Assembly (NCBI RefSeq): GCF_030065535.1
Contig: NZ_JASJND010000007.1
Span: forward strand, 124,001 to 188,000
Length of the DNA: 64,000 nt
Direction of reading: 5' to 3'
Origin: Microbacterium dauci
Lineage (GTDB): Bacteria > Actinomycetota > Actinomycetes > Actinomycetales > Microbacteriaceae
Part shown: one piece after another, positions 8,179 through 19,706 of the stretch
How positions within the stretch are numbered: the first letter of the stretch is position 1
How the letters are laid out: each line of letters opens with the position of its first letter
Notes under the pieces: generated by a model
Seen by the model: only the letters and a program-made list of their open reading frames with translations
The model's database searches: none
Told to the model about the DNA's origin: nothing
Program-made: the position numbers and the translations under genes

Positions 8179-10260
8179 ATGCAGACCACGCGCTCCGTCC
8201 GGCCGTTCGAGGTCGTCAGCGAGTACATGCCCAGCGGCGATCAGCCGCAGGCCATCGCCGACCTGGCATCCCGAATCAACGCCGGTGAGACTGACGTCGT
8301 CCTCCTCGGTGCGACGGGTACCGGCAAGTCCGCGACTACCGCGTGGCTCGTCGAGCAGGTGCAGCGACCCACGCTCGTGCTCGCGCACAACAAGACGCTC
8401 GCCGCGCAGCTCGCGAACGAGTTCCGCGACCTCATGCCGAACAACGCGGTCGAGTATTTCGTCAGCTATTACGACTACTACCAGCCCGAGGCGTACGTCC
8501 CGCAGACGGACACCTTCATCGAGAAGGACTCGTCGATCAACGCCGAGGTCGAACGACTCCGCCACTCCACCACGAACTCGCTCCTCAGCCGACGCGACGT
8601 CGTCGTGGTGTCGACGGTCTCGTGCATCTACGGCCTCGGTGCGCCCGAGGAGTACCTCCGCGCGATGGTCGCGCTGCAGGTGGGGGAGCGGTACGACCGC
8701 GATGCGCTCATCCGCAAGTTCATCGCGATGCAGTACAACCGCAATGACGTCGACTTCTCGCGCGGCAATTTCCGCGTACGTGGTGACACGATCGAGATCA
8801 TCCCGGTGTACGAGGAGTACGCCGTGCGCATCGAGCTCTTCGGCGACGAGATCGAGGCGCTCTATATGCTGCACCCGCTCACGGGTGACGTCGTGCAGAA
8901 GCTCGACAGCGTCCCGATCTTCCCGGCTTCCCATTACGTCGCCGGCACCGACACGGTGCAGCGGGCGATCAAGACGATCGAAGAGGAGCTCGCGATCCGA
9001 CTCAAGGAGTTCGAGTCGCAAGGCAAGCTCCTCGAGGCGCAGCGACTGCGGATGCGCACGACGTTCGATCTCGAGATGCTGCAGCAACTCGGCTTCTGTT
9101 CCGGCATCGAGAACTATTCCCGTCACCTCGATGGGCGGAATCCCGGTGAGGCGCCCCACACGCTCCTGGACTTCTTTCCGGACGACTTCCTCCTCGTCAT
9201 CGACGAGTCGCATGTGACCGTGCCGCAGATCGGTGCGATGTACGAGGGGGATGCCTCGCGTAAGCGCACGCTGGTCGACCACGGCTTCCGTCTCCCGAGC
9301 GCCATGGACAACCGGCCGCTGCGTTTCGACGAGTTCAAGCAGCGCATCGGACAGACCGTGTACCTCTCGGCGACACCGGGCCGGTACGAGATGGGCATCG
9401 CCGACGGCGTGGTCGAGCAGATCATCCGCCCGACGGGCCTCATCGACCCCGAGATCATCGTCAAGCCCTCGAAGGGGCAGATCGACGACCTGCTCGAAGA
9501 GATCCGCGTACGGGTGGAGCGCGACGAGCGTGTGCTCGTGACGACGCTCACCAAGAAGATGGCCGAAGAGCTCACCGACTTCCTCGGTGAGCACGGCGTC
9601 CGCGTGCGATACCTGCACTCCGACGTCGACACGCTGCGTCGAGTCGAGCTGCTGACCGAGCTCCGTCAGGGCGTGTACGACGTGCTCGTGGGCATCAACC
9701 TGCTCCGTGAGGGACTCGACCTTCCCGAGGTCTCGCTCGTCGCGATCCTGGATGCCGACAAAGAAGGGTTCCTGCGGTCGGGCACCTCGCTCATCCAGAC
9801 CATCGGGCGTGCCGCGCGAAACGTCTCGGGGCAGGTGCACATGTACGCCGATAAGATCACCGACTCGATGGCGGCTGCGATCGAAGAGACCGAGCGGCGC
9901 CGCGAGAAGCAGATCGCCTACAACCTCGAGCACGGGATCGACCCGCAGCCGCTGCGCAAGAAGATCGCCGACATCACCGATGCGCTCGCACGCGAGGCGA
10001 CCGACACCCGCGACATGATGAACAGCCGCAGCGCCGGCAAGACGAAGTCGGGCAAGGGGAAGAGTCCGACACCGCAGTTGCGGCGCGAGGGGATCGCGGC
10101 CGAAGGGGCGAACCAGCTCGAGGCGACGATCGAAGACCTCACCCGACAGATGCTCGCCGCCGCGGACGAACTGAAGTTCGAGCTCGCAGGCCGCCTGCGC
10201 GACGAGGTGCAGGACCTCAAGAAGGAATTGCGGGCGATGGAGAACGCCGGTCACGCCTGA
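8179..10260 (+). CDS. uvrB: excinuclease ABC subunit UvrB
   Basis: A 693-residue helicase-like damage verification subunit of nucleotide excision repair. Visible are Walker A GATGTGKS (residues 44-51), the beta-hairpin segment [12 protein letters not shown] that clamps the lesion strand, helicase motif II VIDESH, motifs V-VI ending QTIGRAARN, and the C-terminal UVR motif (last 40 residues) that contacts UvrA/UvrC. Full length and intact. It is separated from uvrA-uvrC by two unrelated genes. The start is the ATG six bases after a TACCCT hexamer, in agreement with the family N-terminus. Confidence 0.98.
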   Translation: MQTTRSVRPFEVVSEYMPSGDQPQAIADLASRINAGETDVVLLGATGTGKSATTAWLVEQVQRPTLVLAHNKTLAAQLANEFRDLMPNNAVEYFVSYYDYYQPEAYVPQTDTFIEKDSSINAEVERLRHSTTNSLLSRRDVVVVSTVSCIYGLGAPEEYLRAMVALQVGERYDRDALIRKFIAMQYNRNDVDFSRGNFRVRGDTIEIIPVYEEYAVRIELFGDEIEALYMLHPLTGDVVQKLDSVPIFPASHYVAGTDTVQRAIKTIEEELAIRLKEFESQGKLLEAQRLRMRTTFDLEMLQQLGFCSGIENYSRHLDGRNPGEAPHTLLDFFPDDFLLVIDESHVTVPQIGAMYEGDASRKRTLVDHGFRLPSAMDNRPLRFDEFKQRIGQTVYLSATPGRYEMGIADGVVEQIIRPTGLIDPEIIVKPSKGQIDDLLEEIRVRVERDERVLVTTLTKKMAEELTDFLGEHGVRVRYLHSDVDTLRRVELLTELRQGVYDVLVGINLLREGLDLPEVSLVAILDADKEGFLRSGTSLIQTIGRAARNVSGQVHMYADKITDSMAAAIEETERRREKQIAYNLEHGIDPQPLRKKIADITDALAREATDTRDMMNSRSAGKTKSGKGKSPTPQLRREGIAAEGANQLEATIEDLTRQMLAAADELKFELAGRLRDEVQDLKKELRAMENAGHA

Positions 10261-10279
10261 GGTCGATGCCCGTCAGGCG
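10254..10279. terminator. possible bidirectional terminator between uvrB and the zinc-ribbon gene
   Basis: CGCCTGA (10254-10260) pairs with TCAGGCG (10273-10279) across a 12-base loop. The left arm includes the uvrB stop and the convergent gene ends 18 bases beyond. There is no T-run, so this is tentative. Confidence 0.35.
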
Positions 10280-10296
10280 CGCGGCATCCGGTGTCG

Positions 10297-10533
10297 TCAG
10301 GGGCAGTGCATGAGCGGGCGCTCACCGGAGCGGTCGAACGTGTGCGCCGACATCGCGTTGCCGCACAACGGGCAGGCGCGCTCGGTGCGGACCGGCTCGG
10401 GCTCCGTCTCGTACGGCCCGACCGACGCCGGGCCCGCGTACCGGATGAGGCGGCTGTTCCAGTAGCTGTACCACCCGCCTGCCGCGCGGACGCGTTCGCG
10501 GAGCGGTGGGCGGTTCGGATCGCGGCGGCTCAT
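10297..10533 (-). CDS. small zinc-ribbon protein of unknown function
   Basis: A 78-residue, Arg-rich protein. The C-terminal 27 residues hold CPLCG and a terminal HCP, giving C-x2-C...H-C candidates for one metal site; the N-terminal half contains the aromatic WYSYWNSRLIRY stretch. I know of no function. The start ATG 10533 has TACACT six bases upstream on the minus strand and no Shine-Dalgarno. It is divergent from the OhrR-like gene, sharing a 41-base region whose inverted repeat overlaps its -10, so the regulator may also control this gene. Confidence 0.7.
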   Translation of the reverse strand: MSRRDPNRPPLRERVRAAGGWYSYWNSRLIRYAGPASVGPYETEPEPVRTERACPLCGNAMSAHTFDRSGERPLMHCP

Positions 10534-10549
10534 ATACTTAGTGTACTAA
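10533..10549. promoter_or_regulatory. divergent promoter/operator of the OhrR-like gene and zinc-ribbon gene
   Basis: TATACT (10533-10538, plus) and TACACT (10545-10540, minus) are -10 candidates for the two divergent genes. Overlapping both is TTAGT-GT-ACTAA (10538-10549), an AT-rich inverted repeat of the kind bound by OhrR/MarR dimers. A repressor bound here would block both promoters. Confidence 0.6.
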
Positions 10550-10560
10550 CCATTAGGGGA

Positions 10561-10570
10561 GGGGGGGGGG
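10561..10570 (+). repeat. ten-G homopolymer in the leader of the OhrR-like gene
   Basis: Ten consecutive G residues, preceded by AGGGGA, end four bases before ATG 10575. The run occupies the ribosome-binding position, so length changes would alter the spacing of the Shine-Dalgarno. It is the longest homopolymer I noticed in the window. Confidence 0.9.
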
Positions 10571-10574
10571 AGTC

Positions 10575-11027
10575 ATGGCCGACGTCGAGGACGTGCTCGC
10601 ACTCGAGAATCAACTGTGCTTCGCCATCGTGACGGCCGCCCGGAACGTCGTCTCCATCTACCGGCCGGTCCTCGAACCGCTCGGTCTGACTCATCCGCAG
10701 TACCTCGTCATGCTCGCGCTCTGGGAACGTGCACCGCAGTCGTTGAGCGAGTTGGCCGCAGCGCTCGCTGTCGAGCCCGCCACGCTATCGCCCACCGTCA
10801 AACGGCTCGAGGCTCAGGGGAGGATCGCCCGGCGCCGCCGCGGTAGCGATGAGCGCGTACTGGAGATCACCCTCACGGAGGAGGGTGCGCGCCTTCGGGA
10901 ACGCGCGCTCTCGGTCCCGGGCGAGATCATGGACCGGGTGGGGATGCAGCGGTCAGACGTCGAACGTCTTCGAGACGGACTGCAGCCGTTTGCGGGCAGT
11001 CGAACGGGCGAGAACGACAAGGACTGA
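10575..11027 (+). CDS. MarR-family regulator, OhrR-like peroxide sensor
   Basis: A 150-residue winged-helix repressor. The N-terminal part LENQLCF...IYRPVLEPLGLTHPQYL closely follows the OhrR pattern as I remember it from B. subtilis, including the reactive cysteine at position 15 and Tyr29; the second thiolate-contacting tyrosine (Tyr40) is His here. The recognition helix region ATLSPTVKRLEAQGRI and the DERVLEITLTEEG wing follow. OhrR proteins lose DNA binding when the cysteine is oxidised by organic hydroperoxides. Unusually, no ohr gene lies next to it; the only divergent neighbour is a zinc-ribbon protein. The start follows a purine-rich leader with a G10 run. Confidence 0.85.
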   Translation: MADVEDVLALENQLCFAIVTAARNVVSIYRPVLEPLGLTHPQYLVMLALWERAPQSLSELAAALAVEPATLSPTVKRLEAQGRIARRRRGSDERVLEITLTEEGARLRERALSVPGEIMDRVGMQRSDVERLRDGLQPFAGSRTGENDKD

Positions 11028-11069
11028 TCGCCTCCAGCGGACCCCGGAGCCGATGTCGGAGGCCCAATC

Positions 11070-11075
11070 TAGGAT
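11070..11075 (+). promoter_or_regulatory. putative leaderless -10 of uvrA
   Basis: TAGGAT ends six bases before GTG 11082. No Shine-Dalgarno precedes the start. Confidence 0.55.
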
Positions 11076-11081
11076 TGAGCG

Positions 11082-13967
11082 GTGCCCATCGTTCCGGTTC
11101 CCACTGACTCCACGCTCCGCGTTCGCGGTGCCCGCGTCCACAACCTGAAGAACGTCGACCTCGAGATCCCGCGGGACTCGCTGGTCGTCTTCACCGGCTT
11201 GTCCGGATCGGGCAAATCGAGCCTCGCGTTCGACACGATCTTCGCCGAGGGTCAGCGTCGGTACATCGAGTCGCTGAGCTCCTATGCGCGCCAGTTCCTC
11301 GGTCAGGTCGACCGCCCCGACGTCGACTTCATCGAAGGGCTGAGCCCCGCCGTCTCGATCGACCAGAAGTCGACGAACCGCAACCCGCGCTCGACGGTCG
11401 GCACGATCACCGAAATCAACGACTACATGCGTCTGCTGTGGGCACGCATCGGCGTGCCTCACTGCCCGGAGTGCGGCGAGCAGATCCAGCGGCAGACCGT
11501 GCAGCAGATCGCCGACCAGCTCATGGAGCTGCCCGAGCGCACCCGCTATCAGGTCGTCGCACCGGTGGTGACGCAGAAGAAGGGCGAGTTCGTCGACCTC
11601 TTCAAGGAGCTGTCGGCCAAGGGATATGCCCGCGCGATCGTCGACGGCGAGCAGATCCAGCTCGCCGAACCACCGACGTTGAAGAAGAGCTACAAGCACG
11701 ACATCGCGGTCGTCGTCGACCGCCTCGTCGCCGGCCCCGACATCCTGAGCCGCGTCACGGACTCCGTCGAGACCGCGCTCGGCCTCGCAGGCGGCATCCT
11801 GCAGATCAACTTCGTCGACGAAGAAGGTGACGACGCCTGGCAGAACTTCAGCGAGAAGCTCGCGTGCCCGAACGGCCACCCGCTGCAGCTCACCGAGATC
11901 GAGCCGCGCACGTTCTCGTTCAACGCCCCGTTCGGCGCCTGCCCGGCATGCTCGGGTCTCGGCACCCGCATGTCGGTCGACACCGAACTGCTGCTCGGCG
12001 ACGAGGAGCTGTCGATCGCCGAGGGTGTCATCATCCCCTGGACCACGCAGGGCAAGGGGCTCTTCCAGTACTACGAGCGGCTGCTCGTCGGTCTCGCCGA
12101 CGACCTCGGCTTCTCACTCGACACGCCGTGGAAGGACCTCGCCCCCGAGGTGCAGGATGCGGTGCTCGCCGGTGAGAACTACAAGGTCACCGTGAAGTGG
12201 AAGAACCGGTACGGCCGCGAGATGCGGTACGCGTCGGGCTTCGAAGGGGTCATCCCGTACATCGAGCGCCAGTTCACCCAGGCCGAGAGCGACACCCAGC
12301 GTCAGCGGTGGTCGGAATACCTCCGTGAGGTGCCGTGCCCCGTCTGCGACGGCGACCGGCTGAAGCCCGAGGTGCTCTCAGTGCTCGTCCACGGGCATTC
12401 GATCGCGGATGCCTCGCGCCTGAGCCTCGGCGAGGCGCAGGCGTACTTCAACCAGCTCGAGCTCTCGGCTCGCGAGGCGACGATCGCCGCGGCCGTGCTG
12501 CGTGAGATCCGGGCGCGGCTCGACTTCCTCATCCAGGTGGGCCTCAACTATCTGAGCCTCAGCCGCTCCGCGGGCTCGCTCTCGGGCGGCGAGGCGCAGC
12601 GTATCCGCCTGGCGACCCAGATCGGATCGGGGCTGACCGGGGTGCTCTACGTGCTCGACGAGCCGTCGATCGGCCTCCATCAGCGTGACAACCGGCGCCT
12701 CATCGAGACGTTGGTGCGACTGAAGAACCTCGGCAACACCCTCGTCGTCGTCGAGCACGACGAGGAGACCATCCACGCGTCCGACTGGGTGGTCGACATC
12801 GGCCCCCGCGCCGGCGTCGAGGGCGGCAACGTCATCCACTCTGGTCCGGTCGACCAGCTCCTCACCGACGAGCAGTCGATCACTGGCGCGTACCTCAGCG
12901 GCCGCCGTGCGATCACGATGCCGAACAAGCGCCGCAAGATCGACAAGTCGCGCCAGGTGCGCGTCGTCGGGGCGCGTGCGAACAACCTGCAGAACGTGAC
13001 GGTCGACTTCCCGCTCGGCGTCCTCACCTCGGTGACGGGCGTGAGCGGATCCGGCAAGTCGTCGCTCGTGAACGGCATCCTCTACGAGGTGCTCGCCACG
13101 AAGCTCAACGGTGCACGTCGGGTCGCAGGCAAGCACACGCGTGTTACCGGGCTCGAGCACCTCGACAAGGTGGTGCACGTCGACCAGGCGCCCATCGGCC
13201 GCACCCCGCGGTCGAACCCCGCCACGTACACGGGCGTGTTCGACCGCATCCGCTCGCTGTTCGCCGAGACCACCGAGGCAAAGACCCGCGGTTACCAGCC
13301 CGGTCGCTTCAGCTTCAACATCAAGGGCGGCCGGTGCGAGGCGTGCTCTGGTGACGGCACGATCAAGATCGAGATGAACTTCCTGCCCGACGTCTACGTC
13401 GACTGCGAGGTGTGCCACGGACAGCGGTACAACCGCGACACGCTCGCCGTGCACTACAAGGGCAAGAACATCGCCGAGGTCCTGAACATGCCGATCTCCG
13501 AGGCGGCGGAGTTCTTCGAGCCGATCCAGGCCATCCACCGCTACCTCAAGACGCTCGTCGACGTCGGACTCGGCTACGTCCGCCTCGGACAGTCGGCGAC
13601 CACCCTCTCGGGTGGCGAGGCGCAGCGTGTGAAGCTCGCCACCGAGCTGCAGCGCCGCTCCAACGGGCGCACGATCTACGTGCTCGACGAGCCGACGACC
13701 GGGCTGCACTTCGAAGACGTGCAGCGACTGCTCGAGGTCCTGAACAGCCTCGTCGACAAGGGCAACACGGTGCTCGTCATCGAGCACAACCTTGACGTGA
13801 TCAAGTCGTCCGACTGGGTGATCGACCTCGGCCCCGAGGGCGGGTCGGGTGGCGGCACGATCCTCGCGACGGGGACGCCCGAGCAGATCGCCGCCGTCGA
13901 GGAGAGTCACACCGGCCAGTTCCTCGCCGAGATCCTGGGGGCTGCACCGGCGCGCAAGGCGGGCTGA
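11082..13967 (+). CDS. uvrA: excinuclease ABC subunit UvrA
   Basis: A 961-residue dimeric ABC-type ATPase that finds DNA damage and loads UvrB. Two ABC halves are visible: first Walker [10 protein letters not shown] (residues 39-47) and second GVSGSGKSS near 650, with signature motifs [11 protein letters not shown] and [11 protein letters not shown] and the Walker B segments [11 protein letters not shown] and [11 protein letters not shown]. Zinc-finger cysteines are present (CPNGH, CPACSG, CEACSG, CEVCHG). Full length. It is followed after a single base by uvrC, so the pair is surely one operon. The GTG start is right at the family N-terminus and follows a TAGGAT hexamer. Confidence 0.98.
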   Translation: MPIVPVPTDSTLRVRGARVHNLKNVDLEIPRDSLVVFTGLSGSGKSSLAFDTIFAEGQRRYIESLSSYARQFLGQVDRPDVDFIEGLSPAVSIDQKSTNRNPRSTVGTITEINDYMRLLWARIGVPHCPECGEQIQRQTVQQIADQLMELPERTRYQVVAPVVTQKKGEFVDLFKELSAKGYARAIVDGEQIQLAEPPTLKKSYKHDIAVVVDRLVAGPDILSRVTDSVETALGLAGGILQINFVDEEGDDAWQNFSEKLACPNGHPLQLTEIEPRTFSFNAPFGACPACSGLGTRMSVDTELLLGDEELSIAEGVIIPWTTQGKGLFQYYERLLVGLADDLGFSLDTPWKDLAPEVQDAVLAGENYKVTVKWKNRYGREMRYASGFEGVIPYIERQFTQAESDTQRQRWSEYLREVPCPVCDGDRLKPEVLSVLVHGHSIADASRLSLGEAQAYFNQLELSAREATIAAAVLREIRARLDFLIQVGLNYLSLSRSAGSLSGGEAQRIRLATQIGSGLTGVLYVLDEPSIGLHQRDNRRLIETLVRLKNLGNTLVVVEHDEETIHASDWVVDIGPRAGVEGGNVIHSGPVDQLLTDEQSITGAYLSGRRAITMPNKRRKIDKSRQVRVVGARANNLQNVTVDFPLGVLTSVTGVSGSGKSSLVNGILYEVLATKLNGARRVAGKHTRVTGLEHLDKVVHVDQAPIGRTPRSNPATYTGVFDRIRSLFAETTEAKTRGYQPGRFSFNIKGGRCEACSGDGTIKIEMNFLPDVYVDCEVCHGQRYNRDTLAVHYKGKNIAEVLNMPISEAAEFFEPIQAIHRYLKTLVDVGLGYVRLGQSATTLSGGEAQRVKLATELQRRSNGRTIYVLDEPTTGLHFEDVQRLLEVLNSLVDKGNTVLVIEHNLDVIKSSDWVIDLGPEGGSGGGTILATGTPEQIAAVEESHTGQFLAEILGAAPARKAG

Positions 13968-13968
13968 C

Positions 13969-15888
13969 GTGGCATCCGCTCTGCCGTACAAGCCGAAGCC
14001 GGGGGAGATCCCGACCAATCCGGGCGTCTACCGGTTCCGTGACGCGGACGGGCGCATCCTCTACGTCGGCAAGGCGAAGAACCTGCGCGCGCGGCTCTCG
14101 AACTACTTCGCGCCACTGCACACGCTGCACGAGCGAACCCGGCGGATGGTGACGACCGCGGCGAGCGTCGAGTGGACGGTCGTGAAGACCGACGTCGACT
14201 CACTGCAGCTCGAGTACACGTGGATCCAGGAGTACTCGCCGCCGTTCAACGTCAGGTACAAGGACGACAAGTCGTATCCGTACATGGCGGTGACCCTCGG
14301 CGACGAGGCACCGCGCGTCATCGTCACGCGCAATCGCAAGATCCGCGGTGCGAAGTACTTCGGCCCGTTCCCGAAGGTCTGGGCGGTGCACGACACGATC
14401 GACCAGCTCATCAAGGTCTTCCCGATCCGCACGTGCAGCGACTCGTCGTACAAGAAGGCGATGGCGACCGGCCGTCCGTGCTTCCCCGGACAGATCGGCC
14501 GGTGCGGGGGGCCGTGCTCGATGAAGGTGACGATCGAAGAGCACCGCGCGATCGTCGACGACTTCGTCGCGTTCATGTCGGGCGGCGACCAGCGGTTCGT
14601 GAAGCAGCTCGCCTCCCGGATGCGCGAGGCGGCGGCGGCCATGGACTACGAGTCCGCGGCCGACTACCGCGACAAACTGCAGGCGATGGATGCCGTGCTG
14701 AACCGCAGCGCGCTCGTGCTGAGCGAGGACACCGATGCCGACCTCTTCGGCATCGCCGAGGATGAACTCTTCGCCGCCGTACAGCACTTCATCGTCCGCG
14801 GCGGCCGCGTGCGCGGCATCCGTGCCGTGACGATCGACAAGGAGCTCGACATCACGGGTGCGGAGCTGGTGGACCAGCTGCTGCAGCGTGCATACGGCGA
14901 CGCGGCGTCCGAGGACGTGCCACGCCAGGTCCTGGTCCCGACGCTGCCCGACGACGCCGCTGAGCTCGAGCAGTGGCTCCAAGCCCGCCGTGGGAAGAAG
15001 GTCACGTTGCAGGTCGCGCAGCGGGGGCAGAAGGCCGACCTGATGCGCACCGCGACCATGAACGCGCAGCAGGCGCTCATGCTCCACAAGACGCGTCGAT
15101 CCAGCGACTACACGTCGCGGACGAAAGCGCTCACCGACCTGCAGGAGGCGCTCGAGCTCACCGAGGCGCCGCTGCGGATCGAATGCTTCGACGTCTCGCA
15201 CCTCGGTGGCACCGGGGTCGTGGCATCCATGGTCGTCTTCGAGGACGGCTTGCCGCGGAAGGATCAGTACCGCTCGTTCTCGGTCGCGGAGACCACCGAC
15301 GACACGGACTCGATGTACCAGGTCCTCATGCGCCGCCTCGCGCACATCGAACGCGACGAGGCCGAGCAGGAGGCGATCGATCCGACGGCCGACGGGGAGG
15401 TCGACACCACGCGCAAGAAGGCGCGGTTCGCGTACCGTCCCCAGCTGCTGCTCGTCGACGGTGGCAAGCCGCAGGTCGAGGCGGCCGCGCGGGCGCTCCG
15501 CGACAGCGGCCATCCCGAAATCGCGCTGTGCGGCATCGCCAAGCGCCTCGAGGAGGTGTGGATGCCGGGCGAGGACTATCCGGTGATCCTGCCGCGCACG
15601 TCCGAGGCGTTGTACCTCTTGCAGCGGCTCCGCGATGAGGCGCACCGATTCGCGATCACGCACCAGCGCAAGAAGCGGGGGCGCGACATCACCACGGTGC
15701 TGTCGGAGGTGCCCGGGCTCGGGGCCGCGCGGATCAAGGCGCTCCTCCGACATTTCGGCTCGGTGAGTGCCTTGAAGCAGGCGACGATCGACGAGATCCA
15801 GGAGCTCCCGGGCATCGGTCCGCGCCTCGCCGAGAGCGTGCACGCGCACCTCGCACAAGGTTCGCGTGGCGAGGACGAAGGTCGATAG
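13969..15888 (+). CDS. uvrC: excinuclease ABC subunit UvrC
   Basis: A 639-residue dual-incision nuclease of nucleotide excision repair. The N-terminal GIY-YIG-type domain begins with NPGVYRFRD and [12 protein letters not shown]; a UVR motif lies at about residues 205-240; the RNase H-like second nuclease domain carries [10 protein letters not shown] and LLVDGGKPQ; the C-terminus has two helix-hairpin-helix repeats ([20 protein letters not shown]). Start GTG 13969 lies one base after the uvrA stop. Its stop codon TAG is part of the hexamer TAGGCT that may promote rapZ. Confidence 0.98.
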   Translation: MASALPYKPKPGEIPTNPGVYRFRDADGRILYVGKAKNLRARLSNYFAPLHTLHERTRRMVTTAASVEWTVVKTDVDSLQLEYTWIQEYSPPFNVRYKDDKSYPYMAVTLGDEAPRVIVTRNRKIRGAKYFGPFPKVWAVHDTIDQLIKVFPIRTCSDSSYKKAMATGRPCFPGQIGRCGGPCSMKVTIEEHRAIVDDFVAFMSGGDQRFVKQLASRMREAAAAMDYESAADYRDKLQAMDAVLNRSALVLSEDTDADLFGIAEDELFAAVQHFIVRGGRVRGIRAVTIDKELDITGAELVDQLLQRAYGDAASEDVPRQVLVPTLPDDAAELEQWLQARRGKKVTLQVAQRGQKADLMRTATMNAQQALMLHKTRRSSDYTSRTKALTDLQEALELTEAPLRIECFDVSHLGGTGVVASMVVFEDGLPRKDQYRSFSVAETTDDTDSMYQVLMRRLAHIERDEAEQEAIDPTADGEVDTTRKKARFAYRPQLLLVDGGKPQVEAAARALRDSGHPEIALCGIAKRLEEVWMPGEDYPVILPRTSEALYLLQRLRDEAHRFAITHQRKKRGRDITTVLSEVPGLGAARIKALLRHFGSVSALKQATIDEIQELPGIGPRLAESVHAHLAQGSRGEDEGR

Positions 15889-15891
15889 GCT
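15886..15891 (+). promoter_or_regulatory. possible -10 for rapZ
   Basis: TAGGCT overlaps the uvrC stop codon; transcription from about 15898 would give a short leader carrying GGAG before the rapZ start. Confidence 0.4.
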
Positions 15892-15921
15892 GGCCTCCCG
15901 ACGCGGACAGGAGTGGGTGCG

Positions 15922-16797
15922 GTGACCGACGGCAAGACGCCAGGCGAGATCCTGATCGTCACGGGCATGTCCGGAGCCGGCCGCACGACGGCCGCCAACG
16001 CACTCGAAGACCTCGACTGGTACGTCGTCGACAATCTCCCACCGCAGATGCTGCGTCCGCTGCTGGACCTCACCGCGCTCGCGGCGGACGCGTTGCCGAA
16101 GGTCGCGGCCGTGGTCGATGTGCGTGGCCGACAGCTGTTCGGGGAGCTTCCCGCTGTGACCCGGGCGCTCCGCGACGGCCGTCACCTGCGCGTGCTGTTC
16201 TTGGATGCCACGGACGACGTGCTCGTGCGCCGGTTCGAGGCCGTCAGGCGGCCGCATCCGCTCCAGGGCGAGGGCACGATCCTCGACGGCATCCGCCGGG
16301 AACGTGAGCGGGTCACCGCGATCCGCGAGGCTGCGGATGTGATCGTCGACACCAGCGCGCTCAACATCCACCAGCTCGCGAACCGTATCGTCGATCTGTT
16401 CAGCGAGGAGGGCGACGCCCGGCACACCGTCACCGTCATGAGCTTCGGGTTCAAGTACGGCCTGCCACCGGACGTCGACCTCGTCGCCGATATGCGGTTC
16501 CTGCCGAACCCGTACTGGGAGCCGGAGCTCCGCGCGCTGACGGGGGAGGACGAGACGGTGCGCGACTTCGTCCTGGGCCAGGAGGGCGCCGTCGAGTTCG
16601 TCGATGCGTACGCGAGCGCCTTGCGCCCCGTTCTTGCCGGCTACCAGCGCGAGAACAAGCGGCACTCCGTCGTCGCGATCGGGTGTACGGGCGGCAAGCA
16701 CCGCTCGGTCGTGACCTCGCTCGAATTGGCGGATCGACTCGCGGGGGAGCCGGGGGTGGCGGTGCGGGTCACGCATCGGGACCTCGGGCGCGAGTAA
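15922..16797 (+). CDS. rapZ: RNase adapter RapZ / nucleotide-binding protein YvcJ
   Basis: A 291-residue P-loop protein. Walker A is GMSGAGRTT, with Arg in place of the usual Lys, as I recall for actinobacterial members. It continues with [12 protein letters not shown], the RPHPL segment, a Walker B-like region, and the C-terminal MSFGFKYG and [10 protein letters not shown] blocks that bind metabolites or RNA in E. coli RapZ. In Actinobacteria its precise job is not established. GTG 15922 is preferred over GTG 15913 because GGAG at 15910-15913 overlaps the latter and lies eight bases before the former. It is the middle of the conserved uvrC-rapZ-whiA run; the yvcK gene often found next is missing. 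Confidence 0.93.
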   Translation: MTDGKTPGEILIVTGMSGAGRTTAANALEDLDWYVVDNLPPQMLRPLLDLTALAADALPKVAAVVDVRGRQLFGELPAVTRALRDGRHLRVLFLDATDDVLVRRFEAVRRPHPLQGEGTILDGIRRERERVTAIREAADVIVDTSALNIHQLANRIVDLFSEEGDARHTVTVMSFGFKYGLPPDVDLVADMRFLPNPYWEPELRALTGEDETVRDFVLGQEGAVEFVDAYASALRPVLAGYQRENKRHSVVAIGCTGGKHRSVVTSLELADRLAGEPGVAVRVTHRDLGRE

Positions 16798-16800
16798 GCT
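16795..16800 (+). promoter_or_regulatory. possible -10 for whiA
   Basis: TAAGCT includes the rapZ stop TAA. A start near 16807 would give a leader of about 30 bases with GAAGGA before the whiA GTG. Confidence 0.4.
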
Positions 16801-16837
16801 GTTCCTTTGTCCCGCCGCATCTCCCGAAGGATCACCC

Positions 16838-17815
16838 GTGCCACTGACCACTGACGTGAAGACGGAACTGACCTCGGTTCGGGACCCTCGACCCACAGCC
16901 CGGGTCGCCGAGCTGACGACGATCCTCCGCTTCGCCGGTGGCCTCCACTCGATCGCCGGCCGCGTCGCGGTCGAAGCTGAGCTCGAGACCGACATCCTCG
17001 CCCGCCGCGTCGCCCGCGACCTCGTCGAGCTGTATGGCGTTCGCCCCGAATTGGCACATGTGCAGGCCTCGGGCGGCCGCAGCGGAAACTCGTTCGCGGT
17101 GCGCGTCATCGACGGTGGTGAGACGCTCGCGCGCCAGACCGGACTGCTCGACCAGCGCCGCCGCCCCGTGCGCGGACTTCCGAACAAGATCACGACGGGC
17201 GCCCGTCCCGACCTCGCCGCGGTCTGGCGGGGCGCATTCCTCGCGACCGGCACCCTCACGGATCCGGGTCGCTCCGCTGCGCTCGAGGTCGCCTGCCCCT
17301 CAGGCGAGGCCGCGATGGCACTCGTCGGTGCCGCGCACCGCCTGGGTATCGCCGCCAAGGCCCGTGAGGTTCGAGGCATCCCGCGCGTCGTCGTCCGCGA
17401 CGGCGAGGCGATCCGCAACGCGCTGCTCGTGATGGGCGCGCAGAAGACCGCCGCAGCATGGGAGGAGATGCGACAGCGGCGCGAAGTCCGCGCCGGCGTC
17501 AACCGGCTCGTGAACTTCGATGATGCGAACCTCCGACGCTCAGCCCAAGCCGCCGTGGCCGCCTGCGCACGCGTCGAGCGGGCCCTCGAAATCCTCGGCG
17601 AGACGGTGCCCGACCACCTGAAGCAGGCGGGCGATCTCCGCCTCGCGCACCGCGACGCGAGCCTCGACGAGCTCGGACACCACGCCGACCCGCCGCTGAC
17701 GAAGGATGCCGTCGCAGGTCGCATCCGCCGACTGCTGGCGATGGCCGACAAGAAGGCCGCCCAGGAGGGTATCCCCGACACCGAGTCGGCTGTGCCGGCC
17801 GGACTCGAGGACTGA
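16838..17815 (+). CDS. whiA: WhiA DNA-binding regulator
   Basis: A 325-residue protein made of a degenerate LAGLIDADG homing-endonuclease fold (about residues 1-210, including [14 protein letters not shown]) and a C-terminal helix-turn-helix (about 255-310, [14 protein letters not shown]...[10 protein letters not shown]). WhiA activates sporulation division genes in Streptomyces and influences cell division and chromosome segregation in other Gram-positives; in a non-sporulating actinobacterium the targets are unknown. GTG 16838 has GAAGGA upstream. It follows rapZ by 40 bases without yvcK in between. Confidence 0.95.
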   Translation: MPLTTDVKTELTSVRDPRPTARVAELTTILRFAGGLHSIAGRVAVEAELETDILARRVARDLVELYGVRPELAHVQASGGRSGNSFAVRVIDGGETLARQTGLLDQRRRPVRGLPNKITTGARPDLAAVWRGAFLATGTLTDPGRSAALEVACPSGEAAMALVGAAHRLGIAAKAREVRGIPRVVVRDGEAIRNALLVMGAQKTAAAWEEMRQRREVRAGVNRLVNFDDANLRRSAQAAVAACARVERALEILGETVPDHLKQAGDLRLAHRDASLDELGHHADPPLTKDAVAGRIRRLLAMADKKAAQEGIPDTESAVPAGLED

Positions 17816-17843
17816 CCGTTACATTCCTTCTTCTCGGGAAGCA

Positions 17844-17877
17844 ACCCGGTCCCCGGGTCGTTGTTCGTCAATAGGAT
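17844..17877 (+). promoter_or_regulatory. whiA-sodA intergenic hairpin and sodA -10
   Basis: ACCCGG-TCC-CCGGGT (17844-17858) forms a small hairpin after whiA, too tight to be a sure terminator. TAGGAT at 17872-17877 is a good -10 for sodA with a leader of about 43 bases. Confidence 0.45.
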
Positions 17878-17926
17878 GAAACCGATCCGCCGTGCGCGGT
17901 CACGGCACCAACCGAAGGAAGAGGAC

Positions 17927-18553
17927 ATGGCGATCTACACGCTGCCCGAACTCCCGTACGACTACTCGGCTCTGGAGCCGAGCATCAGCGGCAAGATCAT
18001 GGAGCTCCACCACTCGAAGCACCACCAGGCATACGTCACCGGCGCGAACACGGCGCTCGAGCAGCTCGCCGAGGCCCGAGAGAGCGGCAACCTCGCGAAC
18101 GTCAACAAGCTCGAGAAGGACCTCGCGTTCAACCTCGGCGGCCACGTCAACCACTCGATCTTCTGGACGAACCTCGCCCCCGCATCGCAGGGTGGCGGCG
18201 GTGAGCCCGAAGGCGAGCTGCGCGCGGCGATCGACGAGTTCTTCGGCGGCTTCGACAAGTTCCAGGCGCACTTCACCGCCGCGGCCACCGGCATCCAGGG
18301 CTCGGGTTGGGCGGTGCTGAGCTGGGACCCGATCGGTCAGCAGCTCATCATCCAGCAGCTGTTCGACCAGCAGTCGAACACGGCGCAGGGCACGGTCCCG
18401 ATCTTCCAGCTCGACATGTGGGAGCACGCCTTCTACCTCGACTACCTCAACGTCAAGGCCGACTACGTCAAGGCGGCCTGGAACATCGCGAACTGGCAGA
18501 ACGTCGCACAGCGTCTCGATGCCGCCCGCGAGAAGACGGCCGGCCTGCTCTAG
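17927..18553 (+). CDS. sodA: superoxide dismutase (Mn/Fe)
   Basis: A 208-residue cytoplasmic enzyme converting superoxide to hydrogen peroxide and oxygen. Metal ligands are seen: His28 in MELHHSKHH, the second His in GGHVNHSIFW, and Asp and His in DMWEHAFY. Wording around GIQGSGWAVLSWD fits the Mn or cambialistic type more than strictly Fe. ATG 17927 follows GAAGGAAGAGG. It sits between whiA and gap, breaking the whiA-gap adjacency seen in many actinobacteria, and is closed by its own terminator. Confidence 0.97.
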   Translation: MAIYTLPELPYDYSALEPSISGKIMELHHSKHHQAYVTGANTALEQLAEARESGNLANVNKLEKDLAFNLGGHVNHSIFWTNLAPASQGGGGEPEGELRAAIDEFFGGFDKFQAHFTAAATGIQGSGWAVLSWDPIGQQLIIQQLFDQQSNTAQGTVPIFQLDMWEHAFYLDYLNVKADYVKAAWNIANWQNVAQRLDAAREKTAGLL

Positions 18554-18567
18554 TAGTAGGGTCGTAA

Positions 18568-19704
<1,137 letters not shown>

Positions 19705-19706
19705 CG

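Noticed and set aside
8044..10254. 736-codon minus-strand frame over uvrB
   Set aside because: Exactly complements uvrB, low complexity, no family features.
8100..11100. SOS (LexA) boxes before uvrB or uvrA
   Set aside because: No GAAC-N4-GTTC type palindrome found near either start; promoters look leaderless without it.
12378..14018. 546-codon minus-strand frame over uvrA
   Set aside because: Shadow of a real gene with no recognisable domain.
15955..15990. RapZ Walker A with Arg instead of Lys as a sign of inactivation
   Set aside because: As I recall, Arg at this place is common in actinobacterial RapZ proteins, and the rest is intact.
14200..17928. 1242-codon open frame on the minus strand
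   Set aside because: Antisense to uvrC, rapZ and whiA, Arg/His/Asp-rich without any domain; a typical high-GC shadow frame.
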